From positions 74,625,561-74,689,560 of the forward strand of contig NC_088775.1 in assembly GCF_954871325.1 (NCBI RefSeq): a DNA stretch of 64,000 nt, in the 5' to 3' direction. This document shows, piece by piece, positions 22,691 to 33,178 of this stretch (the first letter of the stretch is position 1; every line of letters begins with the position of its first letter). The DNA comes from Gordionus sp. m RMFG-2023 (taxonomy: Eukaryota > Nematomorpha > Gordioida > Chordodea > Parachordodidae). Both the position numbers and the translations under genes were made by a program. Below the pieces are notes generated by a model, which saw only the letters and a list, made by a program, of their open reading frames with translations, searched no databases and was not told the DNA's origin.

Positions 22691-22861
22691 ATGCTAGGAA
22701 AGTTATTAGTGATTATAGTACTCTCATAAATTAAGAAGCAAACAGGTTATAGTTGTGAATAATTTCCTGCAATTTCATTAAAAGATGACAATCTAAAAAA
22801 GGATTCTGATTATGACTGTTTTGTATTTCATTTACACTATCTTATATATATTTGGGAAAAT

Positions 22862-23230
22862 TTAGGTGTGTCCCCTAATGTTGGTAGGGTAACCAATGCG
22901 ATGGTTAACCTGTCTATTAATTTGAAAGGTATAATTACTGGAGAGGGTATTAAATAAAGTATTATTTATATTAACTCTTAGTAAAGTGAATAACAATGCA
23001 GAATCAAATGCTCTAATGTTTGTTAAAAAGTAGGTTGATAAACAATGCTCCACGGTAAATAAATATATAAAATTTGGAGGAGAAGGGGAAAATTGCGATA
23101 AAAATTTCCCATTCTTGCAACATGTAGAAAATTGGGTTTTTTTTATTTGAGCCTTTTCAATAATTTTTCGCCATTCATTTGGCATTAAAGAAGGTGTATC
23201 AAATATATGTCAAAATATGCATGAGGTGAC
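22862..23230 (-). pseudogene. Helitron Rep N-terminal fragment
   Basis: A 107-codon minus-strand frame includes FSTCCKNGKFL, then YFLTNIRAFDSALLFT and FQINRQVNHRIG. These match the zinc-finger, (L/I)RSYNSAFAFAS and F(R)I(H)GQ(I)YHR(I)G blocks of Helitron Rep proteins, also seen at 4750-5000 in the other copy. It is oriented against the helicase fragment just to its left, so the two are not one gene as they stand. Confidence 0.7.
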
Positions 23231-23368
23231 ATGAGGATTGTGGTAGTGGTAATAGAAATATCATATGGAGGCAACTGGGTGATAATAAAATTATTAATAT
23301 AGGTATAAAATATTAAATAAAAAAACTAAATAAACCGATAGGGGAATTAATATCAGATGCAGCGCCTT

Positions 23369-23957
23369 CAGTGGCATCACTATGGAGGGGTGAGCAGGGG
23401 CTCGAGCCCCCTGAAAAAATTGAATAACCCTCTGAAGCAAAATTTTTTTACTGGCTCCTTAATATCCCTTTGACCTAAAAATAAAAATTTTCGATTGTCC
23501 CCTGAACGATTTCTTTTATAATTCTATTAAGTATATTATTTAAAAATTAATAAGACTAACTAAATTTTTAATAAATAAATATTTAGATTAGATTAATACA
23601 TATAATTTATACTTTCACTATGTCAGCTAGCAATCAAATTCTGTATTAAAAATAGAATTTAAATATCACTCACTTAATATTAATTTAGTATTAACAGTTG
23701 AAGCTTATTTAACTTATATTATTTAAATTATTATATAACCCTAATTAAATATATATAATAATTTATTAATTGACAATTAACAAATTTAATATTGCAATTA
23801 GCCGAGTTCAAAATCACTAATCAACTATTTTTTTATTTTTAAATTTAATTACCATGTCTCTTTCTAAAAATATTTCCAAGGTCCAATACAAATAAGTGTA
23901 AAAGATTTTTTTATAAAAAGTAAGTAGATATATAGTTTATAATCCTCTATTATATAT
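23369..23957 (-). mobile_element. CAGGGGCG-family hAT copy, first part (reverse orientation)
   Basis: Tip CAGTGGCATCACTATGGAGG at 23369 leads into GGGGCTCGAGCCCCCTGAAA and the family interior in the same order as the copy at 52158. Similarity stops near 23957, where a foreign 3.6-kb segment begins. The interior resumes at about 27608. No second tip or target duplication was found. Confidence 0.75.
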
Positions 23958-24049
23958 AAACTAGTAGATAGCCCGTAAAAATGACAGGGAATAAGAATTA
24001 TCTTCTTATATTTTTGCTAGATGTTACCTGTTATTTGAAAATTATATCC

Positions 24050-25260
24050 AATTTTATTCTTTTTACCCCCTCCCCCCTTCAGGCCAGGTTCAATCCATTA
24101 AAACTAAGACTAAATACTATTGTTTGAGTTAGAATAAATTTAAAACTTTTACTTGATAATACCAATATTATTTGTTAAATATTATTGATCACTTATACCT
24201 AATATTTAATATTAAAAAAAATTCCCAGTCAAAGTACAAAGCCATAATAATTTTAAAAAATTCTTCCAAGCCCAATGAAAGATCATAATAATTTTGGTAG
24301 TTTAGAACTGAAATAAAACATTTAAATAATCATAATGAATTTAAAAATACAATAAAAATCAGATTTTCATAGGCCTTGATTTTTTGATCAGGCCGAGTCC
24401 AAGCCTGCAAAATAACTTGCTTAAGGCCAATTTCTGACCCATAGTTAATAATAAAAAAATTATCAAACGTCCAAGCTCATAATTTTCCTCAAGCCCACCC
24501 CAATATAATTTATAAAAATATTTTCCAAGCCCAGTCAAAATCATAATAATTTTGTAAAAATTTTTCTAGCCTGGCCAACCCATAGTAATTTTCAAAATTT
24601 TTTCCCAAACCTGGAGATAGGTAAATCTTTAAAAACCATATCTTTTTTTTATTCTATCTTAACCCTGCTCACCCCTACTTCAGACCAAGGCCAACCCATT
24701 TAGACTAAGAGTGAATACTATTTTTTTGAATAAAAATAATATTTAAATTAGCTTTTGAGGGCCATATAAATATTCTGTGTTAAATATTACACCTATGCCT
24801 AATATTAAAAAAATTCCCAAGCCAGGTCCACGCACTTGGGAAAATTTTCTCAAACCTGCCAAAGACCATAATAATTTTGGTAGTTGAGAACTGAAATAAA
24901 ATATATAAAAAGTCACAATGCATTTAAAAATACAATCAGAATATGATAGTTGCATGGGCCTTGGTTTTCGATCAGGCCTGGCCATGTTTTCAAAAGAAAT
25001 TTTCAGGCCAATTTCTAGCCCATATTTAAAATTAAAAAATTTTTTGAAAAATGTTTAGCAAGCTAAGTCCAAGTCCAAATTAATTGCGAAAAATATTTCC
25101 CAAGCCCAGGAAAATTCAGAATAATTAATTTTTCCCTTGAATCCTGAAAAATAGTAAGGGGTTTTTAAGAATTAAATCTGTCTAATATATGTATATATTA
25201 ATTGGGAAAATTTTTCAAAATTATCATCAAATGAAGGGGAAATATCTGATTTACCTATCA
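24050..25260. repeat. Dispersed GC-block/A-T-run element (two diverged units)
   Basis: Two rounds (about 24050-24640 and 24650-25150) of CCAAGCCCAG-like, GATCAGGCC-like and ATAATAATTTTGG words separated by AAAATTTTT runs, matching 7885-8165. The right flank TCATCAAATGAAGGGGAAAT is shared with 8190-8210. Minus-strand frames across it are chance frames. Confidence 0.65.
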
Positions 25261-26475
25261 TTAGATGAAATTCATGAATACACATTAAAGTACCATGCTG
25301 AAGATATGTTCATCCTAATTTAAATTTTAAACAAACCACCACCTTTCCAAATGATTTATTATTTAGTTACAAATTATAAAATTTAATTTAAGAAATTGAT
25401 TTTAAATTACAATAGAAAAAATAAAAAGATATTTTAAGATCAAATGATAGGAGGTTAACTACAATCATAGTCAAATGATATATAAGTAAAACAAAAATGT
25501 TATACATTTCATCAAAAATGTTATAATAAGTTATGAATAACATACATTCTACAATTATGAAGTTATGAGAAAATATACAACACTATATTATAATAGATTG
25601 AATTATTTAATGGTAATTGAAGTATTAGTAAGTGGACAATTTTTACAAAATTATTTAATTTTTATTTTATTCTTCAAAATATTACACTGTTAATAATATC
25701 TGCAATTTCTCTTGGAATATCTGCCAATTTTCTCTTAAACCATACAATAAATATATTACAATAACTCAGATCGTAACATTAAAAGGTGCTGGAAAATAAG
25801 GATCTACCATATGTCAAACAATATATATGGTTAAAAGAAAATATTGATGATATTACCAAATATCTGAGTCAATTTTAAAATTGACAGACAAATGTAAAAT
25901 ATTAAAAGGCAAAAATATAAAATAGTTTTTTATTTTAGGAATCTAAAAATTGACATCTCGGAATAGTATTATTTTATATATGTATATAAAATTAACTGCA
26001 TCATACCTTAATGAAATTGCTATCCTTATGTCTAATGATTCTGTACATTATGTTACTATTATTTGTTATTTATTCTTGAATAATAGCTAGATCAAGATAA
26101 TGCCAACAAAGAAAAGGAAAACCCTATAGTTATTAATAAAAATATTCCTATTCCTATTCTTAAAAGATTATATCATTTCTATTATAATTTTATTATATAA
26201 CTCAAATATAATAATTTTATATATTTTATGGAAAAATTATATTATCTTTCAAAATAAAAGTTATTATTAATTTTCCAACTGTTTATTAAATATTGATACA
26301 ATTATTTACAATATATATTTATTTATTAAGTATATAAATAAAATTTAAATATAACCATATCAAATAATAAGTTCATATAAAGTTTAATAACTGAATGGTA
26401 ATATATAATAATAAATACAATTAAATATTTACATATCTTTTAATAAATAATTAATAATTGAATCATATCAAACAT
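25260..26475. other. AT-rich stretch, nothing recognised
   Basis: No coding signal or clear repeat. Confidence 0.4.
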
Positions 26476-26477
26476 TT

Positions 26478-27178
26478 TGAAAATTTTAAGGATTTTTTTA
26501 AACATTTAGGACGCAGCTTAAAATAAAATTTCTAAAAATTATAAAAATAAAATTTGGTATCTATTCTATATCCAGTTTTGGTATAATAATAAAAATGATT
26601 ATTTTAGAAAGGAACTTTTAAATATACACATGAATTTCATATAAAACTTACATTTATCTTAAAAAAATATTTAAATGCTTTTAAGACCTTCATAAATACT
26701 CTTTTAACTTCTCCCTTAACAATCAATCTTAATTGCTATGTATACCTAATAAATTAAGACCCTGAATTTTGACCCTTGACAATAATCTTCTAAATGGCCA
26801 ATGGATACCACCACATAGTTTTTGTGAGACAATCAGGTTGACCTCATATTTGATTTAAATCTATGATAGGAGGTCTTTGTTTAAAAGAGTATTTATGAAG
26901 GTCTTAAAAGCATTTAAATAAATTTTTATGATGAGTGCAGGTTTTATATGAAATTCTTGTGTATATTTAATAGTCCCTTTCTAAAATAATCATTTTTATT
27001 ATTATTCCAAAACTGGAGATAGAATATATACCAAATTTTATTTTTATTATTTTAAGAAATATTATTATATTCTCCAAATAACTTTTCCTTAAACCCAAAA
27101 AATTTATTGAATAATAATTAACTAAAATTTTATTTTAAGCTGCATCCAAAATGTTTTAAAAAAATCCTTAAAATTTTC
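26478..27178. mobile_element. Fold-back element with arms of about 220-300 bp
   Basis: The left arm starts GAAAATTTTAAGGATTTTTT, then GACGCAGCTTAAAATAAAAT, and ends near 26712 (TTAAGACCTTCATAAATACT). The right arm, about 26883-27178, is its reverse complement and ends ATCCTTAAAATTTTC, with small indels (one arm has about 50 bp more). The loop is about 170 bp. There is no reading frame. It lies within the foreign segment of the rearranged hAT copy. I could not establish a target duplication. Confidence 0.8.
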
Positions 27179-27607
27179 ACAAATTAATAACAACACTTTG
27201 GACACATTTAAGTTTTAAAGAAATTTAAGTTTTAAAAAAATTAAAATATTCAAAAAGTTTATCAAAGTATACTTTAAAAATCGTTTTGATAATAAAATTG
27301 TTTTACCCCTAAATTCCTAGAGGCATACTGTGACATTAAAACTCTCCTTTATTCTACCCAGTTTGAAGTTTAAATTTATTTGAAGCCAATTTTAAAAGAC
27401 TTGAATATTCCAATATATTAACGTTTCCTGTAGGTTAAATATATAAACTATAAAAAAAACCTTATGAAGTGAAGATGGTAAAATGTGTTATAAAATTTGA
27501 ATGAATGTTAAGGTTTTTACATGATTACTTTTGGACCGATTACCCTATAATCACAATTTTTTTAAAAGAACACTATTGGCTAAATTTGATTGACGTTTTT
27601 TGAGGAT

Positions 27608-28195
27608 TATTATAATAGATGGTTATAAAATATTAGGTAAAATGCTACTTTAACAAGCATATTTAACAGTTATATAATATATTACAGCTAATATTTTAAT
27701 AAATTTTACTAATAAATGCTTTTGATAATAAATCTAAGTGTCAATTTACGTTCAATTCTTTAACGCCATCTATTTATTTAAAAATATTATTAAAAATTAA
27801 ATATCTTATTATTCATCCCACCCTTTGCTTTTCCTCGGCCTTAGGCCATGCTTTATATTAATATATAATACATTTTTAAGATTTACTAACTTGGAACTAT
27901 TATTCTGAATTTCATATTGTGTCATTTAGCATATTATGCATACAAAATAAACTAGCACATAAATAATTAAAACTATATAAAACATTTCTAAATATGATAT
28001 TTTTTAATAAAAAATCCATTTATTACATAATAAAATATATTTTCGCTGATATAAAACAATTTTGAGTCTTAAAAATTACAGTAATTAAAAAAGTTAATTA
28101 CATACATATGCCTCAATTGATAATAGTTTTTAAATAAAACCACATTAGGCATTATAATTCTTAGAAACTTACATTGACAAAAGGTCTTGAAACTA
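27608..28195. mobile_element. CAGGGGCG-family hAT pieces joined head to head
   Basis: 27608-27810 continues the reverse-oriented copy (GGTTATAAAATATTAGGTAA, TAACGCCATCTATT). From about 27811 the sequence switches to the forward orientation of the 5' part of the same family (CGGCCTTAGGCC, TTTCATATTGTGTCATTTAG, CATTGACAAAAGGT). This forward part shows the uninterrupted ATGCATAC site into which the 11-kb hAT went in the copy at 8223. Confidence 0.75.
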
Positions 28196-28385
28196 CTATA
28201 GTTAAATAAATTATGTCCTAAAATAAAATAATAATTTGTTTATTATACAATGCTTATACATTGCACCATCCAAGGTTTACAATTGTAAAAGATGGTTTGG
28301 ATTGGATAAAGGAGGTGGAATGAGATGTAACAACTAGCAACCGAACATGGATATACATACATTCTGCAACTACATATGCAAGTAT

Positions 28386-30202
28386 CATTGGCGTACGCAG
28401 CGGGGGGGGGGCAGGGGGACAAATCTCCCCCCCCCAAAGCCAAAAAATGCAGATGCCGGATTAATTTTTCAATATTGTTTATATTAATTTATATTTGTTA
28501 ATATTTATTCGTATCTCATATTAAATATATATTTAATTACAATTATTATCACATTTATCTACTAAGTTATTTTATCAATTAATTTCGATTTCAAGTTTTC
28601 CGGCGTAATATTTACTTATTATTTTCCAATTTTTGTGGCGTAATATTTATCTACCATTTTCAAATTTCTAGTCAAATAATTATTATTTCTGAAACTTCTT
28701 GTCCAACAGGGAAAAAGAAATTGCAACCTTGTCCAACGAGATAGTCTCTGCCATCAAGCAGTAACAGCTTTTAAGGAGTTAGAAGAGCCAATTATTTGCT
28801 ATTACTGAAATATCACAATTGCCTGAAAGAAATATTTCATCAGAAGCAAGAAAATTATTGGATTCAATGCTTATTCCAAATTTTATTTCTCATTAGAATG
28901 TATTATTTAATTATACAACTATTTTAAGTATTACTTTTCAAAAACATGACATTGACTTGATTAAGAAGATGAGAATAGCGGAGAGCATTTTATCAGAACT
29001 CAAGGAAATTAGGGCTAATGTTGATGAAGAATTTCATATTTTATTGTTGAGTCAAAAGCAGAGCTATACGTGTTTAATATTTGTCTCCCTCGACTTGTAA
29101 CAAGGCAAGCTCATCGTTAAAACATAATATAGGATCAGTAGAAGAGTATATCTTAAATACAGATACATTTAAATCTGCAAATATTACTTCCACAAAAGCC
29201 TTCCAACCTTTTTCAGATGGTGATAGAAAAAAAAAATATTTGTTAGATTTTTATTATGAAGATGTTAAAGTATCTTATATGCCTTACTAGCTGAATAACT
29301 ATGTTTATAAGATTAACAATGGTTAATATAGTCCCAAAAAATGCCATGGATGCTCTGAATTATTTCAAACACATTTTAGATTAAATTCCCAATGTATTAA
29401 AAAGGTTTATAAACTCTTCCCATTAGTAAACTAATGAGAGAACATTCTCTTTTTTAAGAAGAATAACAGAGGCCTGCAGAAGTACCATTTGCAGGGCACG
29501 GGCCGGATTTTTTTTAAAGATTTTTTACGCCCCGGCCTGGGTTTTTTTAAAAAAAATTTCAGGCCAGACCTGGCCTTTTTTAAAAAAAATTTCAGGCCAG
29601 ACCTGGCTTTTTTTTTAAAAATTTTAGGCCCGACTCGGCTTTTTTTAAAAAAATTTCAGGCCCGGCCCGGCTTTTTTTAAAATAAAATATTCAGGCCCGG
29701 CTTGGGTGTTTTTTTAAAAAAATTTCGGGCCCGGCCCGGGTATATTTAAAAAAATTAAAATACTGCCCAGCCCTGGGGTCGGGCCTGCATGTCTCTGAAA
29801 AACATACCAAGTAGTACAACATCTGAAAGTAGATTGAAAGGTTTGGATCTTTTGAATATTCATAGGCATTTGACGACAAGCAAGGATGAGATAATTGAAA
29901 AATTAGCTCAATCACAACGAAGATTGGATTTTACATTGTAAATATATAACATATATAATGCAATTATTCCTAAGAAACTTTTTGTGTAAAGGCTCAAAAA
30001 ATTCTAATTTCTATTTTGGGTCATTTAAGTGATTCTTTACATATAATTTTTTTATAATTCACATAAATTTAAAATTGTGTATTAGAAATAGTTATTAGTC
30101 CTAATAAATTTATGCTTGATATTTTTAAAAAACAATAATATTTCTTAAAAATTTTTATTATCCCCCCCCCCCCCCCAGACCAAATTCCTGCGTACGCGCC
30201 TG
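28386..30202 (+). mobile_element. ZMYM1-type hAT element, decayed, with GC-rich tips
   Basis: Left tip CATTGGCGTACGCAGCGG and right tip CTGCGTACGCGCCTG share GCGTACGCAG inverted. Flanks gcaagtat (28378-28385) and gtaagtat (30203-30210) are an 8-bp target duplication with one difference. Runs of G and C border both tips. Inside, plus-strand scraps in several frames match the ZMYM1-like hAT transposase: QAVTAFKELEEP (about 28755), LPRLVTRQAHR (about 29086), SVEEY (about 29140), ERTFSFLRRI (about 29437) and a tail RLKGLDLLNIHRHL (about 29835). The gene has several frameshifts and stops and about half the usual length. Confidence 0.85.
29489..29790. repeat. GC-block/A-T-run array inserted in the ZMYM1-type hAT gene
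   Basis: Seven or so units of CAGGCCCGGC(CT)GG followed by TTTTTTTAAAAAAATTT. The ends read TGCAGGGC and GGGCCTGCA, inverted. The insertion separates the transposase scraps RRITEACRST and SLKNIPSSTTSESRLKG, which belong next to each other. A similar array stands at 47800-47995. Confidence 0.75.
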
Positions 30203-30380
30203 GTAAGTATATAATTATAATATTAATGAAACTAACTTAATATGAAATTTTATATAAAAATATTTAATTATCTCATTTTGAATTTGTAAATTCTAACAAG
30301 ATACATTCAATATTAATATAAGAAATCACTTAACTTTGCTAGTACATAAGTAATTATAATGAAACTAACTTATTATAGAA

Positions 30381-32142
30381 CAGGGGCGTCGCTAGCCTTT
30401 ATAATCTCAGGGGGCTCAACTAAAAAATTTTTAATAGAAAATCTATTTATTACAGTATAAAATATTTTTGATTGTTGATATAAAATGATTTTGCGTCTAA
30501 AGAATAATATATGATAAAAAAGGTTAATTATTTTATATATGCCTCAATTGATAATAGTTTTTGAAAACTACATAATAAAATATAATTCTTAGCAACTTAC
30601 ATTGACAAAAGGTCATGAAACTAATATACTCTCTATTACCATTTTAGACAATGTTTTATAGAATGGACTAATAAGAAAAAATTCATAGACCTTACCAAAT
30701 CTACTATTCTTGAAGAAGAGAATATAAACGACCAATACAAATCATAAAACTATATGCTGGTTAGAGCTTCCTCTTAGATTACATGATGGAAACTACATAA
30801 GTAATCGAGAAAATTATTGTATGATATTAAATTTCTAAAAGATTATCTTCCATTTTCAATTTTATATAAACGACTACACAGTTAACCTATTGCTTATCTA
30901 AAATATGCGATCATATGCTCTCAGCAGCTGTAGTAGTAATCTTAAATTACATAGCACACAAATAATAGATGCTGGTTAATTTGCCGTCCTATGCATGACA
31001 CTCAAGATGTTAACCCATCACAATTTATTCTGTTAGATAAATTGATAAAACAAAAACATTATAACCTTTAGAAGAAATTATGCAAATATATTGAAGCCTT
31101 GAGTTATTTACCCGGCAAGGATGCCATATTAGAAATGAAACATTTTGTAACTACAAAATAAGAACCAGAGTGATACCATTAAAGTAATTAAGATTTTATA
31201 TATTATTGTCGCACCATCTCTAGTTGGTATATTATATCTTAAAATAATAGTAGTTTGTAATAATATCAAAAATATATTTGTATTAAAGATTTAACTCAAA
31301 TCTATTTTTCGAAGAAGAAAAATATAGCTTTCCTAAAAACACGTAAAAAAGAGAAGAAAAGATATCTAATTTTTTACATCTATTGTGGGATGAATAATAA
31401 TACGTTTAACTTTAATTATATTTTAAATGATGGCGTTAAATATTTGTAAGCAAATTGTTACTTGTATTTATTATCAAAAGCATTTATTAGTAAAATTTTA
31501 AAAATATTAACTGTAATATATTTGTCAGATAAGTCTGTAAAAGTTGCATTTTACCTTATATTTAAAAAAAATTATATATAATAGATATAAACTATATGCC
31601 TACTTACGTTTTATAAATAAATCTCTTATACTTATTTGGATTTGGACCATAAATAATTTTAGAAAGAGACATGGTAATTAAATTTAAAAATCAATAATAT
31701 AGTTGATTAGTGATTTTGAACTCGGCTAAAATATTAAATTATTAATTTTCAATTAATAAATGATTATATTTATTAGGGTTATATAATAATTTAAATAATA
31801 AAAGTCAATTAATCTTCAACTGTTAAAGCTAAATTAATATTTAGTGAGTGATATTGTTATATTTTAAACACAGAATTTGATTGCAAGCTGACATAGTATA
31901 ATTTATATGTAATAATCTAATAATTAAAATAGCATTCATTTAATAAAAATTAAGATAATTATAATCTATATATTACTCAATAGAATTATAAAAGAAATTA
32001 TTAAGAGGGCAATTAAAAAAATCTATTTTTAGCTCAAGGAGATATTGGAGCCATTAAAAAAAAAATTTTGCTTAAGGGGGCTATTCAAATTTTTCAGGGG
32101 GCTCTAGCCCCAGTGCCCCCCCCCCCCCTAGCGACGCCACTG
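30381..32142 (+). mobile_element. CAGGGGCG-family hAT copy with both ends
   Basis: Tips CAGGGGCGTCGCTAGCC and CTAGCGACGCCACTG bound 1,762 bp. Flanks ttatagaa and atatagaa form the target duplication (one difference). The flanking DNA has a second copy at about 30216-30300 that lacks the element (AACTTAATATGAAATTTTAT), which fixes the insertion point. There is no transposase frame. A (GAGAA)-like stretch, the TGGCGTTAAATATTTG word and a C run before the right tip are as in the copy at 8223. Confidence 0.93.
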
Positions 32143-32240
32143 ATATAGAATTTTATATAAGAAAATATTAAATCATATCGTTTTAAATTTGTATTAATAT
32201 ATTCCTGTAAATGTTTTTATTAATATGGATTGTTTTATAG

Positions 32241-32400
32241 GCATAGCCAGGATTTTCCTACGGGGGGAGGAGGATTAATTAATTTTTGGGAGATTTGCCT
32301 TTCTTTTGTAGGCCTTTTGGCCCTTTTTACCTGACCTTCAGACAGGTTTCCTTAGCCTATATATAGCTAGAAAATATTTTTATAGGATAGGAGATTTATT
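32241..32400. mobile_element. Single hAT-like end (CATAGCCAGGATTTTCC)
   Basis: CATAGCCAGGATTTTCCTAC, then a G-rich run, TTTGGGAGATTTGCC and GGCCTTTTGGCCC resemble the first 150 bases of ZMYM1-type non-autonomous hATs, as at 8250-8350. No partner end was found. Confidence 0.4.
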
Positions 32401-33178
32401 TTAGTAAAAACAAGTTTTTGTCACTATTTATGAAAAAAATTAAATTTTATATTATATTATTTAGTCATTTTAAGGACACATCACTAGTATCGTTAAAAAT
32501 TGAACGCATTCACGTTCAACTTTCAGCTTAGGAACGCGTTAACATTCATTCAAATCTTTATATATATTTTTTTCATTTAATATTTACTTTAATATAAACA
32601 AATATCATTTATTTTTTAAAACAAAATATTAGTCATGTTTAAAATTAATGGTTTAAAGTGAATAAAAAATATTTTATAAAAAAAATTCCTTATTAATTTT
32701 TGGATCTACCACATTGTTGACATAAGTTCCAGCTTATATATTTTTTTCTTCTATTTTGTTATCGATATTATAAATTGTAAAGTATTTAAATAAATATACC
32801 ATTCATGAAGAGAATTAAGGATAATTTATTTGACAAAATGTCGATCGTACCAATTTGCCAAAACCCTAACTTAAATATCAATCTACTAACACAAGTAGAA
32901 ACAAAAAAGATCAAAAAAATACAAGAATTTAAAACTTCCAATTTACTCCGATAGTTATTTTACAGACGGCAGTTTTTCGCTATTTTATAACTTTTAAAAA
33001 AATTTAGGCCCAAAAATCCGGCTTTTTACAAATGATGCTAAAGAATTTTTATATATGCTTTAAGAAAAATTTACCTTTGGGAACACAATTATGAGATTGT
33101 ATTTTTTATTAATATGATAGAAATTTTTAATAAAATAAAAAAAATATTCATTCATTAAAATAATCATTTCAAAATTTT
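32400..33178. promoter_or_regulatory. Upstream region of the TMEM19-like gene
   Basis: No other gene is visible in the 780 bases before the ATG. The region is AT-rich throughout, so TATA-like words have no weight. The promoter must lie here or further left, but no element can be pointed out. Confidence 0.25.

Noticed and set aside
24359-24985. Two minus-strand open frames
   Set aside because: They lie in the dispersed GC-block element and show its repeat period; no protein family recognised.
29489-29915. Open frames on both strands with FFKKNFRPDL-like repeats
   Set aside because: They translate the GC-block/A-T-run array and its junction with the ZMYM1-type hAT tail; not a gene.
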